From: Saposhnikovia divaricata
Lineage: Eukaryota; Streptophyta; Magnoliopsida; Apiales; Apiaceae
NCBI GenBank assembly: GCA_036435485.1
Contig: CM071597.1
Location: forward strand, 50,513,881-50,577,880
Direction: 5' to 3'
Length of the DNA: 64,000 bases
In this document: positions 12,286-25,560 of the stretch, piece after piece
Position numbering within the stretch: position 1 is the first letter of the stretch
Layout of the letters: every line of letters begins with the position of its first letter
Notes under the pieces: generated by a model
What the model was told of the DNA's origin: nothing
Seen by the model: the letters and a program-made list of their open reading frames with translations, nothing else
The model's database searches: none
Position numbers and translations under genes: made by a program

Positions 12286-14244
12286 AGCTTCAAGATTGAA
12301 GATGAAAGTAAAGAAGGAAAATAATATAAGAGATGAACAACAAAAGACAAGAAGAATGTTAAGGAACAACAGAACCTCGCTTCATCCGCCTGGTTACGAT
12401 ATAATACGATGCATTGACACAAAGTTCAGATAAATTTGGAGCATTTTCATAAGCTCAAATCTGTTGACAGTTAATATATATTCTAATTTAAATCTAACTT
12501 GTACTTCGTATCATCTTACTTCCAGTTAGCAAGGTTATATCTGTTGTTCGGTCAGAGATCGTGTGATTCTATGCAGTTTACTACTCCATTAGATTATACG
12601 ACAAAGCCAAATGCATTGGTCCTAAGGGACGGCAAAACATGATTAATCTATAATATATTTAGCCGGCAAATATTAAGAGTAACGAAGATAACGGGCATTT
12701 TTATGGTTCGTTGAGTTATTTATACGAGTTTTTTTTATACAAGGTTGATTGAGGCTAGACTCACCCTGCATGCTACATTCGTCTAGTTTTTAAGGTCAAG
12801 CTATACAAAAATACAAGTATAGGTTTTCATTGGGGTTTTCTTATAATTCTATTGTTTTTCACCTAATATCGATTGACCTTCAAGAAAGAAACTGCCTGAT
12901 ATTATATTATCCAAGTTCAAAGTACTACTAATTAAGCAGGGATTTGCCATTTTTCTTCTGCTGCTGCCTTGAAATTATCTCCTTACGCTTCTCCAAGTGT
13001 CAGAGACCGGATAAGCCATCAAGAAGTATGTGACTGTAAAAATACAGCATCGTATTCAACTGAAACAAAAATAATGGTTTTAGGAAGATCGCCAAAGCAA
13101 ATTCAGTGCAGCGAAAAAATAGGTTGAAATCATTCCGGCATGCATGTTTTGCCATTGTCAGTGATAAATGTTTTTCACTAACCAATAGAAAAACATTAGA
13201 GACATCCATGACGAAAATGTTAGCATATGCCGCAATGGAATCTTTCAATTTACTGATCAAGATTCTTTAGCACTGGTAAAATAGGGAACACAACAGTCGA
13301 TGGAAGGGACGACAACAATCAAACTCACAGTCACAGTACACATACCCAACAAAGAAAACTGTCATACAATATGCATTTATATAACTGTATGCCCTAAAAT
13401 GGCATACTGTATCTATCATATTACGTGAATGCGCAACAAAAAGAAAATGTAACGGCGACAGAAACCAAAACAAGCCATCAAACCTCTTAGTTACATAGCT
13501 CTCTTTAATATCTGAACATATGATTTAAGAGTGTCAAAATATCAAATGTACAACATACAAATTCAGTGCAGAGGGAAGGGGGAAGGGATATGCTCTTTCC
13601 TACCAAAATCACAATGCTCCGCTAGTTGGTAATATTTTGCTCAATACAAATGTACAAGATAACATTCAACCACCTTCAGAGATAATTGGCCCGATTAGGT
13701 GGGAGCTTCCCATATCCACCTAATATACATATTACTACTGTTGACACCAGATAACCGAGCTGTTCATACCTCAGCAGCATTTGGTTATACAGGTATCATC
13801 CTTTACACCATTTCACAGTATGATCACTAACATCGTAACTGGTAACATCTTCAGTTGTTATCTAAGTTTCGACTCGCCCTTGCTTCGAAATGACGACAAA
13901 GAAAAGAACGACGAACGGGGGGCTGCAAATTATAGACAAATTTCAGTACAATGTTCAGTTTCCATGTCAAGGAGGTGTGAGAAAATCAAGCTTTTTTATT
14001 GGGGGTAATATTGATGATAAATGCTCTAACAACCTCCTAGATAACTACACAATGTTCAGGTATGGTGATGCCAGCTTATCAAGAGTGAATATTGCCTAGC
14101 TCAACAAGTCAACATACTGTAGTCATATTCATATGGTCTGTAACGTTTACTTTCAAAGACAAACAAGAATGCATCTCTTTCATAGTTAAGTCGTAAGGAA
14201 GCACACAGCAAAGCAATATACATATATATAAATTATCACCAAGT
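12286..14244. promoter_or_regulatory. Intergenic region: ABCB promoter/leader and CIP7-like 3' UTR
   Basis: This 1959-bp space lies between two genes transcribed leftwards. The part next to 12285 should hold the ABCB 5' UTR and promoter. The part next to 14245 should hold the 3' UTR of the CIP7-like gene. Short minus-strand frames at 13000-13473 show no family features and are interrupted by one another. No repeat or mobile element end was recognised. I cannot place a TATA box with confidence. Confidence 0.5.
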
Positions 14245-17200
14245 TTAGAGATGACCTTTCATGGAGCTTCCAGACAGATGATCCTCCCTCATTCTGAAGT
14301 TGGCTGGAGGAGCTGGGATTGAACTTCTCAAGGCTGCAAAAAAGAACTACGTGTCAATTAATTAAACTAACCTCCACACATTCCTCTATAGAAATAAAGG
14401 TAACTCATATTAAGAAATTTTACACTTTCTACAAACACAAAAAAAAAAAAAAAAAAAAAAAACACACCCTTAATTAGCAACAAAAAAATACAAGCCCTTT
14501 AGTTGCATCAGATATTTCACCCTAAACACCCGACCACAGACCACTGCACATTCCTAAATTTCTTTCCTGCCATTAATTTGATGAAGAGACAAACTGCTTT
14601 TTCCATAAATTGAGAGAGCTCTTTATAATTAATCAGGAGCCTACGCACATGCCTAGGCCTTATTTTACTTCCATATGAAATAATATAAGCAGTTCCAATA
14701 TATCAGCTGACAAACACTTTCTTCCATCGGTGCTTAGAAACAGGATTACTAATAAGCGGTAAATTGTTAAAAATAAGTCCCGTCATCTCGTTGCATGTGT
14801 AAATTATTAGGCCAACTACTTTTCCTTTACAGTTGCAATTTTCTTAAGAATAACATGTTCTCTGATGAATAAGACTTGGCGACATAACAAATGCAATCCA
14901 ATTGATTAATTTATCAATACTTCCATTTACAATGGGGGAGGCTGATTGTAAGAGACTTTTCGTCTATAAAGAAATATCTGGGGGGGGGGGGGTTGGATTA
15001 GGTAATTTTCCACTTATAAGTGATAACAATAAGTACCTATTGTAAAGTGTTCTTCATTTTACTTTTTTATTTTTTTCTCTTTGGTCTTCTACAGCAGAAA
15101 ATATAAAGATCATCATTTGACAGAACCAATGTGTCAGATGATGAATAAATATGTACATTAAAACTATAAAAGATAAAATCACCTTGCTCACTATAGAAAT
15201 CACTTTCATGAAAGCATTCTTCTGAAGCATGATCCTGTGAGAACCCCATTCTGGACTTTCTTAGATCTTCTGATGACCGATTAGCAAGATCTCGTCCATC
15301 TTCTGTATCATCATCTCCCTCAGAAGTTGTAGCAGAAATCCAATCAACCAAGGTCTCTGTGCCCCGACTTTTCCTGCCAAATTTCAGTAACCGCTTAAAT
15401 CCTTTACTCACATCCTTCCGTGATTGATTGCTTGATAAATTCGCTCCAATCATCGGTTTCTGAGCACTTCCCCATTTTTTCCGCATTCGAGCTGCATCAG
15501 CTTCTGTTTGATTTAATGCATGCAAATTCCATGATGCAGGGCTTCCCATTGGGGAGGCATCGATATCAGAGCCATCGTGAGGATAAGAGAATGGATGCTG
15601 TACACGAGAATTCCATGACATAGGACTTTCACCAGGAGATTCCTGCACAGCCCCAACAGCATGCAGGGTAGAATGTGTGGAGGAAGGGAATAAGGATTTG
15701 TCTACTTGAGATGATGACTGCAACGCATCCCCATCTTCAGATCCAGAAGTATCCATCTTGGCGGATTCTCGACCTACACTTGGTTCTCTGTGATCCATAC
15801 CGAGATTATCTTCAGCTGTCCTAGTTAAGCTTGCTTCCTCGTCATCGTCTTTAACTATAGCTTCTGAATCCTCCGGATCAAAGGCCAACTCATCAGATTC
15901 TTCATCATTATCCATGGACTTGAACATCATCGTAGCCTTCAGCTTCATTTCGCCAGCACCACGTCCTACACTAAATTTGTTCTGAAGAAAAGGCTTTGGC
16001 TCTGTAGGTTGTGCATATTTGTCATAACGACTCTGTTCTGTCTGCCCAGTGTCAAATTTTCTTGGTGACAAAACAGCAGCATCTGTGTTAGAAGCAGACA
16101 TGCCCTTAAATTCAGCAGGGCTCGTAGTAGTCTTCTTCACGGACTGTGACCGCCTTGCTTTTTCTTCCTTGACATTTGGTATCTCTTCATTGGTGCTTCT
16201 GCTACGGGTGTAGTTTCTCAATTGTGGGCGACCAGTTTTGCTACTGGCTGAATACGGCTTGGTGTTTTCTTTTCTAAAGTCAGAAAAGTTGGGAACTGAT
16301 TGCACAAGAGGATTTTCAGATTGCATTCTTCTCCTTGCTAAACTAGAATTTGAAGCTTTGGAAGCTGACCTTGAAGCTGCTATTGCCAAGTTTCGAGGTG
16401 TGGATGATGAGAAATTTCTATTAGGCAAAAGCCTCTTATTTTGGGTACTCCTAGAAGTACCATTCCCTACAGACGCATCATTGATAGAGCTATCTTGACC
16501 AAAAGATTTTTGTTCTGCAAGCTCAATCGGATCTTCATCTTCACTTTGCAAAAAGTCTGGCTGCTTGCAAAAAGATAAGCTCAACAATTAGTAAACTCTA
16601 AAAGAAAACAAACATCCAGTTTCACCATTTGCCATCTTCATGAAATGAAAGCTAAATGCTAAATACCTGCTCAATCTTCAAACTTGACTGATTCTTAAAT
16701 GATCGAAGTCTCTCGGCACGACGACGGGCACTATATGCTGAATCATTTCTATCTGTTGGCCCTGACAATTTGTCCCTCATCTCTCTTCTGCTGCTTTCAA
16801 AAATATCCTGCATTTCTTTCAGTTTTGCTTCCTTCTCTGTTCTTCTAGAACCCCATTCTTCCCTTAGTTTTGTATCTCTTTTCTGCATATACGTATCATA
16901 ACATTTCCCTCTTGATTCATCCATTAAGCCGAAATCAGAGACATTATATTTCACATTGTCCATATAATCCTTGTTATCGGCTGTATCAACTTGCAAACCA
17001 TTATCAAGATTTACCACATTGCTTAAACTACCCGAAGAGATGGTCATATTATTGTCCAATATTTGTGGAGTAGTATCTGCAACTTGTTTTCTGTCTGGAA
17101 AGCTTGATGATGCCTGTTCAATCTGTATGTCATTATGCTTGCTCCTTCGTGTAGAATTTGACTGATCTCCAGGGGCTCGGAGTTTATGTTCTGCAAAGAG

Positions 17201-19403
17201 CTTTTCAAGCTCATTTGCTTTAATCTTCAGCTCGTCATTGAGTTCCTGATTACCTTTGGTCTGCCTTATCCTCTGAAGTTGTTCAGCAGGTGTCTCTGGA
17301 GTTGAGAAAATATCATCTTGATCCTTAGAAACCATCATACCAGAGAAAAGTGTATTATTGTTTCCATATACAGAACTGCTAGTACTTTTCTGAGACTTCC
17401 GGGTATGTTCACGTGCAGGGTCTTGCTTCTGGTTCAGGTTTTTTGAAATCCCAGAATCTTCAATTTTGAGTATAGGACTGGCATAATGCTTCTCAGATGA
17501 GGCCAAGGCTTGCTTCTTCATCTCCCCAGTTTCTTTTATTGACTCCATGCTGACTTGAGAACCTAATGGAGCACCCAGGGAACCTCGATATTGAGCTGAA
17601 AAAGCATCTCGAATTTTCGATCCACCATCTGATTGCCGAGAGTCCATTGCGGTCTTCATAGGGGCCCTTAATCGTGAGCGTGGAGCTGATTGCTCCATTG
17701 ATCCAGGATCTTCCTCTCCATCCAGATTGTGATCTCCTGATGGTTGATATGATTCCTTGGCACTTAAAGTGATGCCACTCTTGCTCGCAAAGGTCACAGG
17801 TTTCATCTGAGGGGTACCGCCTTCTTTCAGATCAGCAATCTGCATCTCTGAAGTTGCTTGGTCTACAGCCCCACCTTGCTCTATGGAACTCCTAGACCTC
17901 CCATGATTCTTAAAACCAAACCGGTCCGGCCTATCAAAAGAGAAAGATCTTGATTGGCTTTCGGAAGTTGGTTGATCCTTAACCCCAGCCTGACTAGAAG
18001 ATGAGCTTGACAAATTCTTTTCTTGAGTTTTCACAGTCCCAAGGATAAGATCCGAACTCTCGGACTCACATGAATCCCCTGCCCTGCCAGAAGAAGCTGC
18101 CACAGGTATTATGGGATTTACAAAAGCCTTTCTGGATTTGCCCTCCTCTCTAACAGAAACAACCGTTTGATCTTCTGACCTGACTTCACAGACAATACCA
18201 GGAATACTCCTGAATTCAGGCTTTTCTAAAATGGCAGAACTATTCAAGTTTTTCCTGTCATCAGGTTTGGGCTGAGTAGTTGTGGCTATAGATGATGTGT
18301 TGTCAACTTCCTTCTTTTCATCAGTTAAGTCAACACTGATGCTCATATCACTGACACCGCTCCATCTCCTCAATACGGCCTTCTCAGCTGCTGCAGAACC
18401 AGAAGAAATATCAGAGGACAGTCTCCGAAGCTCAGCAGACTTTGCAACAACAGGCTTCCCACCACTACCAGAAGAGGTCTCCTTCTGTTTGTTCTCAAAC
18501 AAGCTAATCCGATCCTGCACACTGAGCCGTCTTGCAGGTGGACCAGGCTGATTTCTTAGTGGCTCAACCTCAGAACCCCCACTCTCTTCTTTCTTCTCTA
18601 GCGCACTACTTGTGTCATCTCTCTCAGTGCTGCACTCTCTAGAACGTCTTAAAGGGGCTGTTGGAGAAGAACAGTTGAGCTGCTGCCATGAGGAGAGCTT
18701 TGATTGCTCACAGGATTGCTGAAATGTTGGTTCAGGTTCTTCCTGGAGTTGTTCTTTGGTGGCTTCATAGTCAATGGACATGTCAGATCCATATGAAGAT
18801 CGTACTGTTCTGTCATCAACTCCAGAATTCCATGAGTTCATCAAGTCAGGCCGTCTCTCACACAGAGATAAGAATTTGTTGCAAGCATCACTGAACAAAT
18901 AATAAAAAAACAATTCACATACATATTCTTCTCCTCGTATTAATCTTTGTGGTACTAAGCATCACTGTGAGGTAAACAAGTAAAACAAACCACAGATGTT
19001 TGGGAGTTGAATACTTGGATTACTCATACGAAGATGAAGTTTCAGGAACTTACTTAAGGCGATAGGCACCAAAGTGGTCTGAAAATATCCGGAGTTCTGA
19101 CACACTGTCATGATTAAAACCAGCAGCAGCAGCACGAGCACAGGTTGTAGCTATGTCTTGCTTAACTGCAGCAAGCCGCACATCAATGGCTCTCAGAAGT
19201 TCTTTCCTGTGTAAGATATTAAATTAATATGAAGCTTTGATTAGGCAAATGTGGGTATGTGCGAACGTGCACCAATAAGAGCGGAAGAGAATAAGAGCAC
19301 AATGTGACCTATTTGTATGCCATACAACATGTACTATAGAACACCCCGTAGTATGCCAAAATAATATTATCTAATAAATGAAATGTGTATCAAAGTATCA
19401 TCA

Positions 19404-19482
<79 letters not shown>

Positions 19483-19506
19483 GAAATGTGTATCAAAGTA
19501 TCATCA

Positions 19507-19571
<65 letters not shown>

Positions 19572-19748
19572 TTAGGGAGCCTGAGATGTATCTCAGGTAA
19601 GTTCCCTGAGATATATGGGATTTATAATCAAATTTGGGATGGAAATTTTTGTAAAATCAGGTTTTTTTAATTAGCCCTACAGGCCCAATCAGATTTATAG
19701 TGTATTTTTTAAAATATCTCAGGAAAAGTCCCTGAGATCAATCTCAGG

Positions 19749-19846
<98 letters not shown>

Positions 19847-21299
19847 GCACCTCAATCAAAATTGGGAACGTAAAAATGACCTAAATACATCACCCAAGCA
19901 CACAAGATGGTCATGTAGCATTTAATATACATTCTGTTCTCGTAAAGTTAAGTTTATTAGAAACATAATATTCAACCATCAGGAATTCCACTATTTCAAA
20001 TCAGCACAAATTCTTAAACTAGCTTATTCCCTAATAGTAATTTAATCATATCCAAAAAACAGATAAAGCAATTGGCGCAGGATAAGATATAGAAGTAGTA
20101 CTTTGTTGCATCTGCTGCTGTTGTAGCACCGCTTCCATCTCCTCCTGAAATAGTGTGGATGCCATCATGTCAAAAAAAATTTGTAACAGCACAATCAAAT
20201 TATAATAAAAAATTAACACAGTATATATAGTTAAGATAACACTACTGTTGTGTTTAGTTGCCCAATGGCTTTATTTTTGTAGCAAGTCACATATTTCATG
20301 ATAGATGTTAATAAGTACCCTACGACCCAAGGACTTTTTTATATGCAATGGGTGGAGACAGAATTAGCAAAAGAACTATTCTAATACTACAGAAGTAGTA
20401 CGTATTTCAAACCACCGGAATAAACATTAAAGAATGCATGAATTATCTGGGACTGGATATATTCTATATAATTATAAATCCACTCAAAAAAAACGTAAAG
20501 CAAACGAGCTTTTCCATTCTAAACATATATGAACTATCACGCAGATAAATTCCAAATGTTATGGTGGATTATGGAGCTTCCTTAAAACTATTATCCTATG
20601 TAATCCAGGTGCCATGCTAATTCAATGGTGCCTAAGTAAATATGATTTCACATGTAATGGAAGAATAAATACCTGACGTACTAGAAGTATGATCTTCCAC
20701 ACCCTGAAAATTAATGCAGAACAACCTAATAAGTAATTTCACTAATACAATCCCTATATTTTGCAGCAAGTGCCTGTGAATACAGATAAGCTTGTACCTG
20801 TGAATAGATGACTCGGGCTGCTTCCAGTTGAGACATCTCAGCATCAAAGGTATTAACCATTTCCAAGACTTCGGGTGTGCTAACAAATCGCACAAACCTA
20901 GAAAGAAAAGCATAATTATTTATACCAAAAGCTCACACACAAGTCTAACAAAATTCAAAAGCTGCATCACCATCACCTTTCAAGTGTACCCTTAGTGAAC
21001 CACCTCTCTCCATCTCTATATTTCTCAGTCTCGAGTTTGATCGACTTAGCTGCCAAAGCAACTTGTTCCTCTGCAATCTTTAATTGTGCCACAAATGGCT
21101 TCAACAACCCTGAAGCAAGCTTCTCAATGTTCCCATCACGAGAAACAAACAATTCACATCTGCCAAAAGCAACCATAACCAAATTAAGCACAATCATCAC
21201 AATAAAATAATTCAACAATACAAACATAAATTATCTTCACCTTGAACGCTTAGGCGACAGCTGGAACACAGCATAGTCAATAGGCGTGTCTGATTTCAT
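14245..21299 (-). CDS. COP1-interacting protein-related (CIP7-like) protein, 9 exons
   Basis: Exons on the minus strand, all GT-AG and in phase: 21299-21241, 21159-20977, 20897-20798, 20703-20673, 20144-20102, 19206-19054, 18890-16667, 16560-15183, 14333-14245. They total 4260 bp, 1419 residues. The N-terminus (M-K-S-D-T-P-I-D-Y-A-V-F-Q-L-S-P, later W-F-T-K-G-T-L-E-R-F-V-R-F-V-S-T-P-E-V) is the conserved block of the COP1-interacting-protein-related family. The middle is long, charged, Ser-rich and probably disordered, with a coiled-coil-like part (about N-E-L-E-K-L-F-A-E-H-K-L-R-A-P-G). The last exon encodes S-S-I-P-A-P-P-A-N-F-R, a conserved-looking tail. CIP7 was described as a nuclear, COP1-bound positive regulator of light-induced genes; related proteins are less studied, so the role here is inferred from family. 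No break was found. The ATG at 21299 fits the family start exactly. Confidence 0.9.
14430..14462. repeat. Poly-A run in the last CIP7-like intron
   Basis: A tract of about 20 A bases (with flanking A-rich words) sits at about 14441-14461 in the intron between exons 8 and 9. It may be an old insertion tail or simple slippage; no duplicated flanks were found. A poly-G run of about 11 bases lies in the same intron near 14982-14992. Confidence 0.7.
19374..19567. repeat. Tandem duplication with long (TA)n tracts in CIP7-like intron 5
   Basis: A 36-bp segment beginning ATAAATGAAATGTGTATCAA occurs at 19374-19409 and again at 19477-19511, each followed by a long (AT)n run (about 70 and 56 bp). The unit therefore repeats once with a period of 103 bp. 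The repeat lies in the 895-bp intron between exons 5 and 6 (19207-20101). Long TA tracts form cruciforms and slip in replication, so length probably varies between individuals. Confidence 0.9.
19568..19752. mobile_element. Fold-back MITE-like insertion in CIP7-like intron 5
   Basis: The left arm 19575-19614 and right arm 19714-19752 are near-perfect inverted complements. Each arm is itself partly palindromic (CCTGAGATGTATCTCAGG on the left, CCCTGAGATCAATCTCAGGG on the right). The interior of about 100 bp has no ORF. It sits between a (TA)n tract and a (TC)n tract, so a target duplication cannot be read safely (TA on both sides is possible). The superfamily is undetermined; the arms look like those of non-autonomous DNA elements. 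Confidence 0.65.
19753..19838. repeat. (TC)n then (TA)n microsatellite
   Basis: About 24 TC units (19754-19802) run directly into about 17 TA units. This lies inside intron 5 of the CIP7-like gene, next to the MITE-like fold-back. On the gene's sense strand it reads as (TA)n then (GA)n. Confidence 0.95.
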
Positions 21300-22200
21300 C
21301 TTTCTCCTCTCAACAAACGTATACCATATAAACAACGAAAATCCTTTACACCTCTTCAGCAAAGTAAAATTTCAGCGAAGCAATCCACGAACCACATATC
21401 CTCAGATCTTACGCACAATGTACCTAACCAAGCCTCCAACCTCAATCCACCCAAAATTATTCACTGCAAGCAAAATTACACAATCATCTTGAGCCAACAC
21501 AACTAGCACTAAGCTAAACAAACAAAATGCAGATCTTGCGGAACGAAACTCAACTCAATTGCAACACACATATACACCTAAACATTACCATTTACCATAA
21601 ATAACAACTTAATCAAAATCACATTAGATCTGATTCTTCAAATATCATCACAATTAACAACTTCATTTCAAGTTCAAGCACACAATCACAAGCTCAAAAC
21701 AAAATTAATCAAACAACAATTACATTCAATTCACGAAACAATATCCACACGAAGATCGAAACAGATCGTTCAAAATCAAGTTAAAAATGAGAACCGACAT
21801 TCAAAATTGAAACAGTAACATACATTCTTCATCTTCAATCTACTTAAAACAAGTTAAAAATAAAGGGCAAAATGTAAGTATATGTGTATGTATAGGAGGC
21901 TAGGAGCAGCTGCTTTTGATAAACAGTAGGGATAGGGGGGGTTTTTTGTTTTTTTAATTTTGGAATTATATGGAAACCCTACAACAAACAAACGTAAGGA
22001 GAAGTGAGATATACACTATAGATACGTACATACATATGTTGTTGTGTTGTGTTGTGTAGGTGGTATGTGAATGGGTTGATTTCTTTGCTTTACATCTTTC
22101 TAAAACACCATCTTCTGTTTCTCTCTCTACAATCCCTTTTTTCAGAGCAACAGAGAGAGGAGAGGGTGTGAGCTGAGTTGAGTTTCGGACAAAACTCCAA
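21300..22200 (-). promoter_or_regulatory. CIP7-like 5' UTR and core promoter region
   Basis: Upstream of the ATG the transcribed strand is rich in TC words, with a CTCTCCTCTCTCTGTTGC pattern near 22160-22142 typical of a plant mRNA leader. This suggests transcription starts around 22200 and that the leader is about 0.9 kb, possibly with its own intron. Very short upstream frames exist (for example ATG GTG TTT TAG near 22113). I see no unambiguous TATA box. Confidence 0.4.
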
Positions 22201-24415
22201 ATATTTGTTTATTTATTTTGGTTAATGATATTCTTAAACTACTGTAGTAGTAGTAGAATCAAACACAGCAGACTCTTGTTCTCGTGTTGTTTTTGTTTTG
22301 AATTTACTCGTGTACTAACTACAGTAAAAACGGAACTTTAATCGGTTATAATACCACTCAAATGGTATAGAAATCTAATACAAACTAAGAAACCTAATAT
22401 AAATACAGAAAGAAAACCTAATACAAACTACGGGAGTACCTCTTTCAAAGGAGGCTAGTGGCTGTGCACCAATATGTTGGTGGCTCGTATACTAACTACA
22501 GTACTAATAACATAGATTCAGTCTGGATTAACTTGAAAAATGTTAGTATTAGTAATTTAAAATATAATTTATTTAATTTAAGTGAAAAATGATAATTCTA
22601 ACTTTAAATTGAATGTATTTATTTAACTAATTTTATTTAAAAAATGATTAAAAATATAAAAATTTGTATTTTCTAAACATAATATAAAATACAAATATAT
22701 GCAAAAAATATAATACAAGTTAAAAAATGACTTAAATATATAAAATTTGATATGAGAAAAAAAAGTTAAAAAAGAGTATCTCGAAAATATTTAAATATTA
22801 AGTAAAACATCACATATACGTTTTAAAATTTTTAGGATTGTAAATGAATCTGAGTTAATGATCATTAATATTCTAATTTATATAAATTTTGTTAAATTGA
22901 ATTAAAGCTTCTAATGAATCAATTTTTTTGCAAAATTATATTATTACCAAACATGTGAGCAATTTAAAAATATGCTTTATCAATTACTACTCATCAACAA
23001 TTCATAAGTATGACCTAGCGATCCTATTTTTTCCGAGATCAAGTTTTTGATATGAGATCTGTTACTATTGAGATTAAGGGCTTACAGTATTTGTTTACCT
23101 CTTAATCCTTTTTAATGGTTAATCTTAACGCTTAAGATTATTTGCCTCTTCTATTTTTTCTTCTTAATGATTCATAAATTTCTTAATAGTTAAAACCAAA
23201 ATGTCCAACTTGTCTTTCTTTCCCTAGGATTTTTAGGTCCATCCTCCTCCCTCTTTTCCTCTTTGAAAAACAGTTTACACACAAAAATAATAGCTGAGTG
23301 AAGATAAAGAAATATCCCTACGTTTTTCTTTTAGATTTCAAAAAAGGAAAAAAAAAACTTTTTAAAAAAAAATAAAAAACAATTCATTAATCAAAAATCA
23401 TACGGCATCTACAAATACAATCGAAAAGTTTAGTTCTTCAGGCCAAAAAAAAGAAATTCTATGACATCATCGTGCATACAAATTTTGAATTTTTTTATTA
23501 TTTATTTTATGCATAAAATATCATTATATTTAATTAAGATCTCAATTAAATGTTGAGCTAAAATAAATTTGTATATAACACTTTTCTCTTATAATGCAGA
23601 AAAAGGTAAAATTAATATCATTCAGAAACTTTAATAATTTTTTTACCAAACAGTATTATTGATTCAGAATTCAGATTATTAATCATTAAAAATTTTAATT
23701 ATTAATAAATTATTCAGAATTGCTAAATGACCTCTAAGTCTGTTTTGTTAACTCATTTGACAGGTTAACATGAGCATTATTTCCACGTCAAAAAAAATAA
23801 TAATAATTCATAAATATCGATCACGAGCTCGTTACTCGTATCCATGATAGCCTACAAAATTAAAAAATTAATTTATTTTACTCCTTTATTTTCTTTATGA
23901 ACACAAAAAAAAAACCTAAAGCTACTTAAAAAATTACAAAAGTAAATAGATAAATTAAGTTTCAATATCAAGATAATGAGTTAACAAAATAATTTGTCAT
24001 CTCCAATTTCAAAGATTCATCTTCACAAATTTTACTCATGAATCTATTCATTAATTACATTAACGAATGTATCCATAGGATTATAATGAAGTTTATTTAC
24101 AAATTTTCGAGCATCCTTTATAAACAATGCTTAAAATTGGGTTTAAGTTCACCTTATTTATAAATAAAAACAATTTTAAGTGAATTTTTTTTCAAATTAA
24201 ACACTAAATTCTAGATAAACGTATAACTCATTTACAACCCTATTATAAAATAATAATTGAATAGAGTCGCTCAGAGATAGAACCCGAGTTCTCATTTAAT
24301 TGAACTCAATTTCATTTATGAAATTGGGTAATTATTAAGTTGCTCATTAAAATGAATCTAAAGTATCAAATTGATCATTAAATTGAAAATAGTCTCAAAC
24401 ATGTCATTATAATTA
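22201..24415. other. AT-rich intergenic DNA, no gene seen
   Basis: About 2.2 kb without a supportable ORF, RNA gene or clear transposon end. A short (TAG)n tract lies near 22241-22256. Words around 23085 and 23730 hint at a degraded inverted repeat, but the match is too weak to call. Confidence 0.6.
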
Positions 24416-24420
24416 ATTAT

Positions 24421-24913
24421 TGTTGTGGATCTAAATCTCGATTACGATTTGTTATTATTGCTAGGGTGGTTGAGCTTCGCGCTTTAATGGCTGTTTCTGC
24501 GTTCGAGACTGTAATCGGTCCTCACAGAGTGCCTACGTATCTCGTATTGAGAATCAAGCCAACGTAGTTCTGAGAATGAGGGGTCAGGCCCTTTATATAG
24601 GCTGAGAAGCCTTAGAATTATGGTAGGATTTGGAGACTTGGTGGGCAAGTCTTTGAGGAAGGTTCTAGATTTATTCCTTGTAGGAATCAGTTTCCATATT
24701 GAATTGTGCATCTTGGAGGATAAGTCAAGCAAGAGTAATATCCTTGTTTGACTCTTATTTGCTGAGCTGTTTATTACCCTTAATACTAATTACGAAATTA
24801 ATATTATAATTAGGGTTTTGGGCCCATGCTGGTGGGCCCCACGTTTGGACCATTCTTGGCCTAATTAATGCCACATTAAATGTGACTTTAGGGCTTACTT
24901 TTAGCCCATATCA
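24421..24913 (-). repeat. 3' LTR of the gypsy element
   Basis: On the minus strand it starts TGATATGGGC and ends CCACAACA (TG...CA). A TATA box (CTATATAAAG on the minus strand) lies at about 24600-24591. It differs from the other LTR at T/C in TTCTAGATTTATT and C/T in GTCAAGCAAGAG. Confidence 0.95.
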
Positions 24914-24935
24914 TTTGCCCCCCAACTTCTAGGAA
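24914..24935 (-). other. Polypurine tract of the gypsy element
   Basis: Read on the minus strand, AGAAGTTGGGGGGCAAA stands directly before the 3' LTR start TGATATGG. This is the position and composition expected of the plus-strand primer. Confidence 0.8.
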
Positions 24936-25039
24936 AGCTGATCAGGCTTTCCTTGAAGTTTAACTTGTCTAACTCGAGACTCGGGTCAGGGTTTATCTTT
25001 GTACACTAGTGTTTCACGAGTATTGTCTTTATGTGAAGC

Positions 25040-25375
25040 GTGGAGCGACCGACGCGTTCACGACAATGTTAATTCGATGCTAACCGGCACTAATCAGTCT
25101 TAACGATGCTTAAACAATGTTTAAACAACGTTAAGCAGCATAAAACGGCACTAAACAGCGCTAAACGGCCTTAAACAATGCTTAAACAGTGTTAAACAAT
25201 GTTGAAAGGATAAATTGGCACTCACGGTGCTTAAACGATACTAATCGGTGTTAATCGGCACTAATCAGTGCTTAAACGACACTAATTGGTGTTAATCGGC
25301 ACTAATCAGTGCTTAAACGACACTAATCGGTGTTAATCGGCACTGAACAGCGCTAAACGAAGCTAAACGGAGGAG
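25040..25375. repeat. Degenerate short tandem repeats with three 41-bp units
   Basis: Words such as CTTAAACGACACTAA, GTTAATCGGCACTAATCAG and CTAAACAGCGCTAAACGG recur across about 330 bp. The clearest part is three consecutive 41-bp units starting at 25228, 25269 and 25310, differing at a few sites. They lie between the 3' LTR and the antisense gene. The function is unknown; position makes them candidate upstream control DNA for the antisense gene. Confidence 0.85.
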
Positions 25376-25414
25376 ATTCGGGAAAATTTTAACCTCTTCC
25401 GGGCAACGAGGCAG

Positions 25415-25560
25415 CCGACAAGGGTCCCGGTCAGCTGCCAGGTGCTCCTGGTCGGCTGTCAGGAGATCCTGGTCGGCTGCCAGGAGATCCTGGTCGGCTG
25501 ACCCTTCCTTGATGCACCTGGTCGGCTGCCAGGAGATCCTGGTTGCCTGCCGGGTGCTTC
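25415..25560. repeat. About 21-bp repeats, GGTCGGCTGCCAGGAGATCC type
   Basis: Four to five imperfect copies of a unit like TGGTCGGCTGCCAGGAGATCC occur between about 25430 and 25550. They are GC-rich in a generally AT-rich neighbourhood and adjoin the 22-bp array to the right. Confidence 0.8.

Noticed and set aside
12286..12369. Upstream in-frame ATG at 12369 giving a hydrophobic leader on ABCB
   Set aside because: A signal peptide ahead of a cytosolic N-terminus is not expected in ABCB proteins, and the extra residues look like translated T-rich leader sequence; the ATG at 12285 is preferred.
13000..13473. Two minus-strand frames between ABCB and the CIP7-like gene
   Set aside because: Short, without family features or splice signals tying them to a gene, and in a region expected to be UTR or promoter.
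19488..19670. Plus-strand frame with repeated Y-I residues
   Set aside because: Translation of a (TA)n tract within an intron.
23085..23760. Possible weak inverted repeat (MITE)
   Set aside because: The matches are short and scattered in AT-rich DNA; no target duplication could be read.
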